DNA of 64,000 nucleotides from an uncultured Clostridia bacterium (GTDB lineage: Bacteria; Bacillota; Clostridia; Christensenellales; Borkfalkiaceae). The number at the start of each line of letters is the position of its first letter. The first letter of the stretch is position 1. The notes below the pieces were generated by a model. That model ran no database searches. It saw nothing but the letters and a program-made list of their open reading frames with translations, and was not told the DNA's origin. This document shows positions 42,337 to 51,115 of this stretch, one piece after another. A program made the position numbers and the translations under genes. The stretch lies in contig CAMUBY010000005.1 in the NCBI GenBank assembly GCA_947087265.1, forward strand, positions 53,202 through 117,201, written 5' to 3'.

Positions 42337-42585
42337 ATGAATCTTCTTTCCATGCAAAGCCGGGGCGCGCTTTATGCCCTGCTCATTCTGTTTCTCTGTA
42401 TCGTTGCCGTATACGGGTTCAAACTTGCAATTATCGGCTGGCGTACGATGCACAAAAAACTGCCGCCCGAAAAACCGCGCAAAAAAACAAATACGCCCGA
42501 GCCCGTGTACTATATCGTCGAGCGCAAGAAAAAATCGCGCGCCAAAACGGAGTACTCCGAACCCAAGCGTATTAAATTCCATTAA
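42337..42585 (+). CDS. Small single-span membrane protein
   Basis: 82 residues: short N-terminus, one span at about 11-32 (LYALLILFLCIVAVYGFKLA), then a basic cytoplasmic tail ending TEYSEPKRIKFH, with PVYYIVERKKKS in the middle. The charge distribution gives an outside N-terminus. Similar short proteins with a YYIVE...EPK.I.F ending occur, as far as I recall, in other Clostridia. Function unknown. It converges on the DUF4097 gene with only 7 bases between. Confidence 0.65.
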   Translation: MNLLSMQSRGALYALLILFLCIVAVYGFKLAIIGWRTMHKKLPPEKPRKKTNTPEPVYYIVERKKKSRAKTEYSEPKRIKFH

Positions 42586-42592
42586 CCCGTCT

Positions 42593-43351
42593 TTATTCTT
42601 CCAGTGCTTTTACGTCAATCGTAAAATCTCCGCTCACCGTTTCCGCCTCGCCGTAAACGGCGCCGTTGCCCATCGAATAAATATCCCCTCTCTGCGCCGC
42701 GCCGCAGAGATTTTTTATTCTTCCGCTGACTGTTTCAAATTCAATACGGAAATCAGCCGTATCGAACAGGACGGAAATATCGCCGCTGACAGAATCCAAC
42801 TTGATTTGTCCGCGTTCAAAGCCCTGCACGGATATGTCGCCCGAAACGGTGTCCGATATCAGTTCGTGCGCCGAACAATCCGTAAGATAGACGTCGCCCG
42901 AAACGCTCTCCGCATCGATTTCGTTTGCCGAAACTCCGATGAGCGTAATATCACCCGAAACGTTTTCCGCATCCACCGTGCGAAACACGACGCGCGGCAC
43001 AACGACCGTTAAATTTTTAGAAAAACCGTTCCTCGTCTTGACGCCCGACTTCTGGAACTTGATTTTGAGTTCGCCGTTCAGTACCGCATAGCGGAGCAGA
43101 TAATCGGGGTCCGTATCGTTCGTTTCTTCCGTAAACGTAACGGAATCGGTATCTTCCGCGCGGATTGTCACGTCACCTGCAATCCAATCGACGGATAGAG
43201 CCGTGATACCCGACGACGCAACACTGCCGTTTCCTGCCGTATAAGCCTTCGCGCGGTCATACGTATAATTTCCCATACAACCCGTTAACAGACATACGCT
43301 AAGAATACAGGCGGCAAGCGAAACAACGCCGTACTTCAACCATTTTTTCAT
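42593..43351 (-). CDS. DUF4097-type beta-solenoid lipoprotein
   Basis: 252 residues. Lipobox CLLTGC near residue 25. The rest is a ladder of SGD/VSGD repeats: AENVSGDITL, AESVSGDVYL, SDTVSGDISV, LDSVSGDISV, FETVSGRI and AETVSGDFTI, about every 20-25 residues, the hallmark of the DUF4097 (adhesin-like) beta-solenoid. It is anchored outside the membrane; the role of the family is unclear. Its start overlaps the rsfS stop as ATGA, an odd partner for a ribosome factor, so the pairing may be incidental. Confidence 0.8.
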   Translation of the reverse strand: MKKWLKYGVVSLAACILSVCLLTGCMGNYTYDRAKAYTAGNGSVASSGITALSVDWIAGDVTIRAEDTDSVTFTEETNDTDPDYLLRYAVLNGELKIKFQKSGVKTRNGFSKNLTVVVPRVVFRTVDAENVSGDITLIGVSANEIDAESVSGDVYLTDCSAHELISDTVSGDISVQGFERGQIKLDSVSGDISVLFDTADFRIEFETVSGRIKNLCGAAQRGDIYSMGNGAVYGEAETVSGDFTIDVKALEE

Positions 43352-43707
43352 TCTTTTCCCTCTTCAAATCTCTCGATATTTTTGCCCGAATCCCAAAGAC
43401 GTTCGAGGTAATAGAACAAGCGCGATTCCTCGTGAAAGACGTGTACGACAACGTCGCCGAAATCGAGCACGCCCCAGCGCCCCTCGCGGAACCCCTCCGT
43501 GCGGACGGGCGTTAAACCGAGTTCTTTTTTCAACTTTTCTTCTACCGCCTCTCCGAGCGCCTTTACCTGCGTGGTACTCTTGCCGCTAGCAATCACGAAA
43601 TAACTGCAAACAATCGTCTGTTCGCCCACGTTGAGAAGAATAATATCCTGCGCTTTTTTGTCCGAGAGCGCTTTCGCGCATGTCTTTGCTAATTCGTACG
43701 ATTCCAT
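43348..43707 (-). CDS. rsfS: Ribosomal silencing factor RsfS
   Basis: 119 residues from ATG 43707 (AGAGGT site); the longer frame to 43848 overlaps yqeK and is rejected. Conserved RsfS/DUF143 pattern: KAQDIILLNVGEQTIVCSYFVIASGKSTTQVKAL is recognisable in parts (DIILLNV, SYFVIASG), then REGRWGVLDFGDVVVHVFHEESRLFYYLERLW. It binds uL14 and blocks subunit joining when nutrients run out. Standard partner of nadD-yqeK, 38 bases downstream. Confidence 0.94.
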   Translation of the reverse strand: MESYELAKTCAKALSDKKAQDIILLNVGEQTIVCSYFVIASGKSTTQVKALGEAVEEKLKKELGLTPVRTEGFREGRWGVLDFGDVVVHVFHEESRLFYYLERLWDSGKNIERFEEGKE

Positions 43708-43745
43708 AGTTGACCTCTTCAAAAATTTTAATACCTGATGAAAAT

Positions 43746-44861
43746 TTATTTCTGTGCCCATTCGTATGCGCGTTCGGTAAGCGGATAAATTTCTTTTCCA
43801 TCCGCTTTCAGATACGCGACCTGCTGCCTGAGAGCAAGCATAAAACATTCGTCCAAATCGGTACGGAACGCTTCGCGCAACCGTTCGATTCCTTCAAAAT
43901 TCCGTTCTTCTTCCAGCAAATCGGCAAGATACACAAGTTTTCCGAGCGGGGTCATGTTTTCCTTACCGCTCGTATGATAACGGACAGCGTCCAACACTTC
44001 TTCGTCCTTCACGCCGAATGCGTGCTCGGCAAGGTAGGCGCCCGTATATTGGTGAAGAACGGGAGGCGGCACGTCTTGCGGCGCGGGAAACCCTGCAAGC
44101 AGAGAAGAATCGGGCGGAACGTATTTTCCGCAATCGTGCAACGCGGAGGCAAGCAATGCTTTTTCCGTGGAAATTCCGTAGCGCGGCGCAAGTTCCGCCG
44201 CAAGAGCGGCGACGCGGAAACTGTGCTCCCTGCGCGATTGCTTTTCAAGCGCAAGCGCAGGCAATACGGCAGGATGCGTATACAATCCCCTCTCGCGAAG
44301 AAAGGCGTAAACTTCACCGTCCACGGTCTGCGGCTTTCTGCCGAAAAAAAGTTCGGTGCGGATACGCGTGGAAGAAACCTCCTCCCCCGTATGCGGCAAC
44401 AGAATGACTTTTGCACGGAAAGTGTTTTCAATATCCGCGGCGGCGCGCTCTGCCGTTACCCTTCCCCTGCCGCAAGCGCAAAGCGTTACACACCGCAAAA
44501 TTTCTTCGGGTTGCTTCCACTTCGGAAAGCCCAGCAGCGCGTCTGCGCCGAGCAAGAGATAAAGTTCGTCGTTCGGATATTTTTCGCTGAAATGCCTGCA
44601 AGTGAGATAAGTGAAACTTACGCCGCCCGAAGCGACTTCAAAACCGCTCACTTCCGTGTTAGGCAAATTACGAAAAGCGATGCGGCACATTTCGAGCCGT
44701 TCTTCGCCCGAAGCGAGCGTGCCTGCGCCCTTAAAAGGAGAAACGGCAGCAGGAATAATTATCACTTTATCCGCTTGCAGCGCCTGCACCGCGGCGGATA
44801 CCAGGCGGACGTGTTCAAGGTGCACGGGGTCGAACGAACCGCCGAAAAGCGCAATTTTCAT
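43746..44861 (-). CDS. nadD-yqeK: NadD-YqeK fusion: nicotinate-nucleotide adenylyltransferase and HD-domain Ap4A hydrolase
   Basis: 371 residues. Residues 1-195 are NadD: GGSFDPVHLEHV at 7-18, LLGADALLGFPKW and EEVSSTRIRTEL; it makes deamido-NAD from nicotinate mononucleotide and ATP. Residues about 200-371 are YqeK, an HD phosphohydrolase with REHSFRVAALAAELA, ALHDCGKY and YHTSGKENMTPLGKLVYLADLLEEERNF, which cleaves Ap4A in known members. The two are separate genes in many Bacillota; here they share one frame with no stop between. A strong promoter lies so close that the mRNA would be nearly leaderless. Confidence 0.93.
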   Translation of the reverse strand: MKIALFGGSFDPVHLEHVRLVSAAVQALQADKVIIIPAAVSPFKGAGTLASGEERLEMCRIAFRNLPNTEVSGFEVASGGVSFTYLTCRHFSEKYPNDELYLLLGADALLGFPKWKQPEEILRCVTLCACGRGRVTAERAAADIENTFRAKVILLPHTGEEVSSTRIRTELFFGRKPQTVDGEVYAFLRERGLYTHPAVLPALALEKQSRREHSFRVAALAAELAPRYGISTEKALLASALHDCGKYVPPDSSLLAGFPAPQDVPPPVLHQYTGAYLAEHAFGVKDEEVLDAVRYHTSGKENMTPLGKLVYLADLLEEERNFEGIERLREAFRTDLDECFMLALRQQVAYLKADGKEIYPLTERAYEWAQK

Positions 44862-44867
44862 ATTTGG

Positions 44868-44896
44868 ATTATACTATTTTTTTTATGACTTTGCAA
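44868..44896 (-). promoter_or_regulatory. Sigma-A promoter of nadD-yqeK
   Basis: Minus strand: TTGCAA (44896-44891), 17 bases, TATAAT (44873-44868). Only 6 bases separate the -10 box from the ATG. Confidence 0.7.
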
Positions 44897-44931
44897 GTTT
44901 AATTTGCGCAAAAAACGTCAAAAATTACGTC

Positions 44932-45687
44932 ATGCGAAAATTAGATATTCCCTTGATTTTAGACGTACTCTTTTATACCGTTGCCGGTTGGTTTCTCTCG
45001 CTCGGCATTCTGCGCTATTACCGTGTGAACACGGGGATTGCCGTTTCCTCCGCCACCCTGATTGCGCTCGCGGTGGGCGTATTCTCGTTTTTACTGATAT
45101 ACACGAGGCGCAGAAAAAAAGTGCTCGGTAAAAAAGAACAGGAGGCGCGCGACGCGCTGCTCCTGCACTTCGCGCTCGAACGGAGCGAACGGGTGCGGCT
45201 TTCCATGCTCGAAGCGTTCACGAAAGACGGAAAGGATGCACACTGCGAAGGAGACGCGCTTTCGGTAAACGGCTCTTTTCTGATTCCGCTTTTCACCATG
45301 CAACCCGTTTCCGCAGACGCAGTAGCGCGTTTGATTCGGGAATACGGTGCCGAACCGTTTACGCTCGCTTGCAACGCCCTCACGCCCGAAGCCGAAAAAC
45401 TGTTACAATCATTCGGCAAAACGGCGCTCTGCGGCAACGACGTGTATGCGCTGTTCACACGGACGGACACCGTGCCCAATCCGCTGATATGCGGCGAAAT
45501 TCCGCGGAAAACTTTGCGGACGAATCTTCGGCGTTCTTTTTCCAAAAAGAATGCACGTCCTTTCTTTGTGAGCGGTATTCTGCTTCTGATTATGAGCCTG
45601 TTCACCTTCTTTCCGCTCTACTATCTCATTTCGGGTTGCGTGCTTCTTGTTTCTTCCGTTTGCATCCGCACATTCGGTTACGCTTAA
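44932..45687 (+). CDS. Membrane protein of unknown function
   Basis: 251 residues from ATG 44932, chosen as the first Met before the hydrophobic start; no ribosome site is evident. Two spans at about 8-28 and 36-58, a basic/charged cytoplasmic part of about 140 residues, then two more spans near 203-223 and 226-246. The middle part alternates short strands and helices (LFTMQPVSADAVARLIREYG, LACNALTPEAEKLLQSFG), which looks like a small folded domain, not recognised. It converges on nnrED and is divergent from nadD. Confidence 0.7.
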   Translation: MRKLDIPLILDVLFYTVAGWFLSLGILRYYRVNTGIAVSSATLIALAVGVFSFLLIYTRRRKKVLGKKEQEARDALLLHFALERSERVRLSMLEAFTKDGKDAHCEGDALSVNGSFLIPLFTMQPVSADAVARLIREYGAEPFTLACNALTPEAEKLLQSFGKTALCGNDVYALFTRTDTVPNPLICGEIPRKTLRTNLRRSFSKKNARPFFVSGILLLIMSLFTFFPLYYLISGCVLLVSSVCIRTFGYA

Positions 45688-45710
45688 CCTTTATGCGACG
45701 CATAGTATTA

Positions 45711-45736
45711 AAAAACGCCCCTCTGCGGGCGTTTTT
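45711..45736. terminator. Bidirectional terminator between convergent genes
   Basis: 10-bp perfect stem AAAAACGCCC/GGGCGTTTTT, 6-base loop; it ends the membrane protein gene and the UDPGP-to-nnrED operon. Confidence 0.85.
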
Positions 45737-45753
45737 TGCTGTTTATCCGTAAA

Positions 45754-47199
45754 TTACAGTGCTATGTCACGCATGGCTTTGGAAAGATATCCGATAACGT
45801 CGGTAGCTTCGGGCGCGTATTCGCCCATTTCCTCGGCGGCAAGTTCCCCTGCCTTACCGAATACATAACAAGCGCTGCAAGCCGCCTCGAAGCAAAGAAC
45901 GCCGCGCGCGAGCATGCCTGCAAGAAAACCCGAAAGCACGTCGCCGCTGCCGCCTTTTGCAAGCACGGGCGAGCCCGTCACGTTAATCGCCGTTCTTTCG
46001 CCGTCCGTTATCACCGAACGGTTATTTTTGAGAATAACGGTAACGCCGTATTCGCGTGCAAAATCTTCGGCAAGTTCAACAGGGTTTTCCAAAATCTTTT
46101 GAACGCTTTTTCCGATAAGCCTTGAAAATTCGCCGATATGCGGCGTGATAACGACCCTGCCCGCCTTTTCTTTCAAAAGGTCGGTGCCGTATAACGCGAG
46201 CATATTCAGCGCGTCTGCGTCGAGCAACAAATTGCCCGTATAGCCCGTGACGAGTTCCCTCAGCAAATTATAGTTCTGCTCGCTCACTCCTGCGCCCATA
46301 CCGTATACAATGGCAGAAGAGGCAAGCATTTCGCCGTCTACCGCATCGTACTCTTTCAAGAGGCACACGGGTAATTTTCCGATTGCCGAAGAATACAGCT
46401 CTTGGGGAACGCGCAACCGCGTATAGCCCGCACCCGATTTCAAACACGCACCTGCCGCCAAAAATCCCGCACCCGTATACGAACTTCCCGCAAGCACCGT
46501 TGCATCGCCGTATGTGCCTTTATGCGAATGGGATTTCCGCTTGGGAAAATACGTTTTCACATCCTGCCGTTCCCAGAGTTCCGCGCCGCGGGACTGCACG
46601 GAAATTCCGATGTCCGCAACCGATATTCTTCCTGCAACGTCTGCGCCGTCCGCAAGAAACAGCGCGTCTTTCAACTGCCCTATTGCAAGCGTTTCACTTG
46701 CCTTTACGCAGTGCGGATAGGCAATGCCGCTTCCCGAAAGTCCGCTCGGAATATCGCACGCCAAAACGTATGCGCCGCATGAATTAATAAAATCGATAAG
46801 CGCCGCTTCGTCGCCTTCAGGCGCACGCGAAAGCCCTGTACCGAACAGACAGTCGCAGACAAGCGCATACCGTCTGCGCGGCATTACTCCGTAAACCTCG
46901 CCGCGATACGCCTCTTTGGCACGTTTGCATTCTTCGGAAAAGTTTTTTGCCATACAGAGCACGGCAACTTCTTTCCCTTCTTCTTGAAACAGACGCGCGG
47001 CAACAAATCCGTCGCCGCCGTTATTGCCGCCGCCGCAGACGAACAGTACGTCGTCTATCCCCGTATTCTGCATAATGCGTTTTATCGCCTGTGAGAGCGC
47101 ACTTCCCGCGCGTTTCATGAGTTGTTGCGCGGAAACGCCGCCTGCAACGGCAGCTTCGTCCGCTTCGCGCATTTGCGCGTTGGTATAAGAATATTTCAT
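45754..47199 (-). CDS. nnrED: Bifunctional NAD(P)H-hydrate epimerase/dehydratase
   Basis: 481 residues in two domains. Residues 1-205, YjeF_N: epimerase with SAQQLMKRAGSAL, FVCGGGNNGGDGFVAARL and DCLFGTGLSR. Residues about 215-481, ribokinase-like ADP-dependent dehydratase: HKGTYGDATVLAG, KSGAGYTRLRVP, VVITPHIGEFSRLIG and LAKGGSGDVLSGFLAGML. It repairs NAD(P)H damaged by hydration. The start directly follows the birA stop with no gap. Last gene of its operon. Confidence 0.95.
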   Translation of the reverse strand: MKYSYTNAQMREADEAAVAGGVSAQQLMKRAGSALSQAIKRIMQNTGIDDVLFVCGGGNNGGDGFVAARLFQEEGKEVAVLCMAKNFSEECKRAKEAYRGEVYGVMPRRRYALVCDCLFGTGLSRAPEGDEAALIDFINSCGAYVLACDIPSGLSGSGIAYPHCVKASETLAIGQLKDALFLADGADVAGRISVADIGISVQSRGAELWERQDVKTYFPKRKSHSHKGTYGDATVLAGSSYTGAGFLAAGACLKSGAGYTRLRVPQELYSSAIGKLPVCLLKEYDAVDGEMLASSAIVYGMGAGVSEQNYNLLRELVTGYTGNLLLDADALNMLALYGTDLLKEKAGRVVITPHIGEFSRLIGKSVQKILENPVELAEDFAREYGVTVILKNNRSVITDGERTAINVTGSPVLAKGGSGDVLSGFLAGMLARGVLCFEAACSACYVFGKAGELAAEEMGEYAPEATDVIGYLSKAMRDIAL

Positions 47200-47883
47200 T
47201 TATTCACCGAATTTCATGCTGATTTCCGCCGCCGAAAGCGCACGCACGGAATTGCCGTCATCAATTTCCAGCCGTCCGTCCGCAAGCACCTTTCGCGCAA
47301 GCGCATAATAACTGCGTTCTCCTTCCGTTACGCGCACTTCCTTGCCCAAAAAGCGGATATATGAAAGATACTCTTCAAACGCGGAGGGTTTACAGTAGTT
47401 TTCAATGAGTTTTTCGCGCGCCTCGTTTACCCCGACCTTCCGCCCCGTCGCCGTGCTGAGGCTGATTGCCGTATCGAGTCCGCTCAAATCGTTTTCCGCA
47501 TTCATGCCGATACCGACGATGCTCCATGTTACGAATTTACCCGAAAAACCGTTCTCAATCAGAATGCCCGAAAGTTTTTTGCCGCATACAAACACGTCGT
47601 TCGCCCATTTGATTTCAGGATTTGCGCCGAACGCTTCCGCCGTTCTGCACACGGATACCGCCGCGTGCGCCATCACGCGGAATGCGTGTTCCGCAGGCAA
47701 TGCGCTATGAAACGTAAGGGCAGAGAGATACACTCCCCCCTCGCCCGATAAAAAACTGCGCCCTTTCGTGCCCATACCGCCCGTCTGCGTTTTTGCGGAA
47801 ACAATCACGTTGTCGCCTGCGGAAAGATAACGGCGGATATAATTGTTGGTGGAATCGACCGATTCCAGAAGTTCAATCCTCAT
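47200..47883 (-). CDS. birA: Biotin-[acetyl-CoA-carboxylase] ligase, catalytic part only
   Basis: 227 residues from ATG 47883, chosen because the ligase begins MRIELLESVDSTNNYIRR; the longer frame upstream lies inside recX. Seen: DSTNNY, the biotin-binding TGGMGTKGRSFLSGEGG near 36-52, IKWANDVFVCGKKLSGILIE with the catalytic Lys, and GIGMNAEN. No DNA-binding helix-turn-helix precedes it, so it should biotinylate carboxylases without acting as a repressor. Overlaps recX by 11 bases. Confidence 0.9.
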   Translation of the reverse strand: MRIELLESVDSTNNYIRRYLSAGDNVIVSAKTQTGGMGTKGRSFLSGEGGVYLSALTFHSALPAEHAFRVMAHAAVSVCRTAEAFGANPEIKWANDVFVCGKKLSGILIENGFSGKFVTWSIVGIGMNAENDLSGLDTAISLSTATGRKVGVNEAREKLIENYCKPSAFEEYLSYIRFLGKEVRVTEGERSYYALARKVLADGRLEIDDGNSVRALSAAEISMKFGE

Positions 47884-48487
47884 CGTCCTCTCCGAGCGAT
47901 TTGAGCGCCGCACGCGCCGTGTCGTAATCGAACCCCTTGGAAATGAGGTGCGAATACGCTTTGCGAAGCGTGTCTTTATTAACTTGCTTACTGCGCATAT
48001 ATTTTTCCAAAACGCGTTTCGCGCTCTCCGTATTGTCGCCGAGTTCCGAAACAGCGGAGCGCGCCGTTTCGTCGTCCACGCCGCGCCGTTTGAGTTCAAG
48101 CGCGATGAGCCGCGCGCCCTTTTTTTTGCCTGCGTATTCGGTATACTGTTTGGCGTAGAGCGCGTCGTCGAGAAAGCCGTACTCTTTCATTTTTTCCACG
48201 ACAAAATCGATGACGTCCTGCAAATACCCTTTACGTTTGAGAAAATCACGGATTTCCTTTTCCGTTTTCATGGACACGGTGATATGCGTAAGCGCTTTAT
48301 CGAGCGCGGTCTGCTTTTCGCTTTGCAGCTGCATTTCGGAAAGCATTTGGGGCGTAACGGACTCCCCCGCCTTCAAGCGGTTTTGCATGACCGTTTCCAG
48401 TTTCATTCCGCAATAAAATCTGCCGTCCACTTCGATATTGCAGCGCGATTTATCTTTTTTCTGCGACGTGATTGCCGTTATTTCCAT
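47873..48487 (-). CDS. recX: RecX, regulator of RecA
   Basis: 204 residues. Three-helix repeats of RecX: ALTHITVSMKTEKEIRDFLKRKGY, FLDDALYAKQYTEYAGKKKGARLIALELKRRGVDDE (hallmark RL.-EL..RGV) and SHLISKGFDYDTARAAL. An N-terminal beta segment (residues 1-60, YCGMKLETVMQNRLKAG) is typical of longer Clostridial RecX. It binds the RecA filament and limits recombination. Placed directly after the MBL hydrolase gene with no gap. Confidence 0.9.
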   Translation of the reverse strand: MEITAITSQKKDKSRCNIEVDGRFYCGMKLETVMQNRLKAGESVTPQMLSEMQLQSEKQTALDKALTHITVSMKTEKEIRDFLKRKGYLQDVIDFVVEKMKEYGFLDDALYAKQYTEYAGKKKGARLIALELKRRGVDDETARSAVSELGDNTESAKRVLEKYMRSKQVNKDTLRKAYSHLISKGFDYDTARAALKSLGEDDED

Positions 48488-49759
48488 TTAACTGACTCCG
48501 TTCCATGTTCGGTTTGCTTTGAACCACTCCGTATCTTTGAGAATGGTCGTATTGTTAGAACACCAAAGTTTAATCGCTTTCTCCGTATCCGCTTCGCCCT
48601 TTCCGTAATAGAACACAATGTTTCCGTTCATTGACGTAAAGCCTTTTGTGGAATAATCTTCGTTCAGAATTCCAAGAGAAGTTACGTAAATATTTTTCGT
48701 ATGCTTGCTCATGCGTTCGATTGCTTCCTGCGTCGGGAAGGTATTTAAGTATCTGTCGGGGTGTTCCGCGTCGGGTTTACTTGCGTATTCGTAAGTGCCC
48801 GCGCAGGTGCAAATGGCAATGTTTTCGGGCGTAATTTTATCGAGCAACACGTCGTTTGAAGAAGTAGACGAGCCGTGATGTCCGCCCTTATAAAGAACGC
48901 AATGCGGGAGGTCGGGATTGCTCTCGACGAGCGACATTTCGCCCGACTTTTCCAAATCGCCCGTAAACAGATAATTGTTTTTCTCATTGCCCGATTTCTG
49001 CGTCAAAAGCGTACAGACCGAATAGTCGTTCTCGGTGCTCGCTTTGGTTTCGTAATATTTCTGATATAAGACATTAAGAGAAACCGTCTGCGCCTCGTCG
49101 AGGAAATATTGCGCTTGGGCGCCGTTTTCGCCGTTTACGCATTCCAGTGCGGAGTAGACTTTCGTGCCCTGCGATTTGCAATAATCCACTGCGTCTAAAT
49201 ATCTTGCGTACAGCGTTTTATTTCCGCTGCTTGTTTCAAGCTTTTGGTTGGTACCTGAAAACTGAATAATCGTGCCGATTTTGTACTGATACAAAAAGCC
49301 CGTGCGCGTATCGCCCTTTGCCTGACCGATAAGCCCTGCGATGTGGTCTTCATGTGCGTGCGTTGCAAAGACGTATTCCAACACGCCGTCCGTACAATAG
49401 CTCGCCACATAATCGAGCATTTCCTGCGTAGGAGCGGTATTGCTCTTTGCCCCTGCGTCGATTAAAACTTCGGTGTTTCCCGTTTTAATCAACACGCAGT
49501 CGCCTGCATTATGTACGCCGAGTTCCAAAAAATGAACGGAAAGGTCGGCAGATGATATTTCCGTAAGATTTCCCGCTCCCAAGGGCTTATTCGGCTTATC
49601 CTGTTTTTTATAGACGAAAACGTAGTATGCCGTTCCTGCAACGATTGCAAGAATTAAAATGACCGCAACTGCAATCAAAAACGCTTTCGGATTCTTTTTG
49701 GCGGCTTTTTCTGCGGCACGAGCCGCCCTTTTTGCCGTCGTTTTTCTTTTCTTTGCCAT
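48488..49759 (-). CDS. Membrane-anchored metallo-beta-lactamase-fold hydrolase (ComEC C-terminal type)
   Basis: 423 residues. A very basic Lys/Ala N-terminus (1-25) precedes one membrane span (26-50), so the enzyme part is outside. The metallo-beta-lactamase fold has HAHEDH at 134-139 and later GGHHGSSTSSND, as in the ComEC/Rec2 C-terminal nuclease-like domain. Members may degrade DNA or another phosphodiester outside the cell; the substrate is not known. Part of the UDPGP-MBL-recX-birA-nnrED operon. Confidence 0.85.
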   Translation of the reverse strand: MAKKRKTTAKRAARAAEKAAKKNPKAFLIAVAVILILAIVAGTAYYVFVYKKQDKPNKPLGAGNLTEISSADLSVHFLELGVHNAGDCVLIKTGNTEVLIDAGAKSNTAPTQEMLDYVASYCTDGVLEYVFATHAHEDHIAGLIGQAKGDTRTGFLYQYKIGTIIQFSGTNQKLETSSGNKTLYARYLDAVDYCKSQGTKVYSALECVNGENGAQAQYFLDEAQTVSLNVLYQKYYETKASTENDYSVCTLLTQKSGNEKNNYLFTGDLEKSGEMSLVESNPDLPHCVLYKGGHHGSSTSSNDVLLDKITPENIAICTCAGTYEYASKPDAEHPDRYLNTFPTQEAIERMSKHTKNIYVTSLGILNEDYSTKGFTSMNGNIVFYYGKGEADTEKAIKLWCSNNTTILKDTEWFKANRTWNGVS

Positions 49760-49780
49760 GATAACCTGCTTTGTTGTAAA

Positions 49781-50995
49781 TTATAAAACGATACCGTTTT
49801 TTGTGAGCAGTTCGCGCGCCGTTTCCACGCTGTCTATCCCCGTCTTGTTCTTCACGGGTGCGAACTCTTTTTCGCGCACGACTTCGTAGGGCAAACAACT
49901 GCCCATGAGCCGCACCAAATCGAGGATAAGTGTTTCAAATTTATAACCGTTCGCCTCTTGCGGCTCTACCGATTTGCCCTCTTCCGTCAAATAAGGAATT
50001 TTTTTCTTCGCCGTATGCACGGGAATTTTCTGCGCCGCAATCTTTGCAAGCGTTTGGGCATGAAAGAGATAATTGAGCGTTACGCCGTAAGAATAAATGA
50101 GTTCTCCCGCGCTGTTTTTCAAATTTGCAAGTTCTTCGGAAAGCTCATAATATTCGATTACGCCCGGCAAGCCGTCTTTCAAACAGAGCACGCCCACCTT
50201 CTCTTCAGGGCGCGTTTTGCGCACAAATTTCGCGCCGCATTTTTTGCCGCTCAAAATTGTTGCCCCGACAAACGCAGGGTCGGCAATGCGCTGCAATACG
50301 TTATCCACCGCAAACACGTTGAACCATTCCGTATTCGCAAGCAGTTTTTCCTCCAAAAGCCCTGCTTTTTGTAATGACTGATACCAACCGCCGTTACCGT
50401 TCGGCGAAGTTGCAAGTTTTCCCCTGCCCTCCACCAAAAGTTTACCTGCGGCATCGACGCACGGCGCCATTTCCTGTACAAAAAAGCGGACATAATCTTT
50501 CGGATAACCGAAATAGTCGTGTTCCTCAAAAAAGGCACGCGTTTCGCCGTCGTTCTTTTCACTCGTCATAATGAGCAGCGGCACGTTTGCACGGCACTGC
50601 GCGCAGACTTTCTTTAAGTTTGCAATCAGTTGCTCAAAGATATAAAGCGGGCGCGTAACCCCGATATTATACGTTCCTTTCGGGGAAGACGTGCCGAGGC
50701 GCGTTCCCTGTCCGCCTGCAAGCAATACTGCGGCAACTTTTCCGTCCTTTACCGCCGCCTTGCCCGTTTCGATATAAGTCTGCTTTTGCGTTTCGATTTG
50801 GCGCAGGGAAAGCCCTTCGATAGGGTTGACTTCTCCCGTTGGGTCGGGTTCGGAAACCTGCAAACTATCCAAAACGCTCCAATCGATGGATAATAACTGG
50901 CGTTCAAAGGTTTTCCGCTCCGTTTGATTCCAGCCCTCTAAATAGCGCAATAGGTGCTGCTGCGAATGCGTTTCGAGTAATTTTTCTATCTGCAC
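49781..50995 (-). CDS. UDPGP-family uridylyltransferase (UDP-N-acetylglucosamine pyrophosphorylase-like)
   Basis: 404 residues from a GTG at 50995 with GGAGG 8 bases before; the ATG at 51052 lies in the promoter. Family features: LAGGQGTRLG at 92-101 then PKGTYNIG, MTSEKND, NGNGGWYQSLQ, and FAVDNVL near 250. This is the eukaryote-like UDPGP type, unlike the bacterial GlmU/GalU types, and makes UDP-sugars from UTP and a (N-acetyl)hexose 1-phosphate. The exact sugar cannot be told. First gene of a five-gene operon. Confidence 0.88.
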   Translation of the reverse strand: MQIEKLLETHSQQHLLRYLEGWNQTERKTFERQLLSIDWSVLDSLQVSEPDPTGEVNPIEGLSLRQIETQKQTYIETGKAAVKDGKVAAVLLAGGQGTRLGTSSPKGTYNIGVTRPLYIFEQLIANLKKVCAQCRANVPLLIMTSEKNDGETRAFFEEHDYFGYPKDYVRFFVQEMAPCVDAAGKLLVEGRGKLATSPNGNGGWYQSLQKAGLLEEKLLANTEWFNVFAVDNVLQRIADPAFVGATILSGKKCGAKFVRKTRPEEKVGVLCLKDGLPGVIEYYELSEELANLKNSAGELIYSYGVTLNYLFHAQTLAKIAAQKIPVHTAKKKIPYLTEEGKSVEPQEANGYKFETLILDLVRLMGSCLPYEVVREKEFAPVKNKTGIDSVETARELLTKNGIVL

Positions 50996-51023
50996 AAATT
51001 TGTCCTCCGTCAAGTTCGGCTTT

Positions 51024-51052
51024 ATTATAAAAAACAACGGGAAAAAAGTCAA
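51024..51052 (-). promoter_or_regulatory. Sigma-A promoter of the UDPGP operon
   Basis: Minus strand: TTGACT (51052-51047), 17 bases, TATAAT (51029-51024); start near 51017, 22 bases before the GTG. Confidence 0.85.
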
Positions 51053-51079
51053 ACGCTGTATTGCCCTTTGTTACAAGAT

Positions 51080-51105
51080 AAAAAGCGCGGAAACCCGCGC
51101 TTTTT
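51080..51105 (-). terminator. Terminator after the uL15-like gene
   Basis: 11-bp perfect stem AAAAAGCGCGG/CCGCGCTTTTT with loop AAAC; T-run on the minus side. Confidence 0.85.
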
Positions 51106-51115
51106 AAGCGAAACG

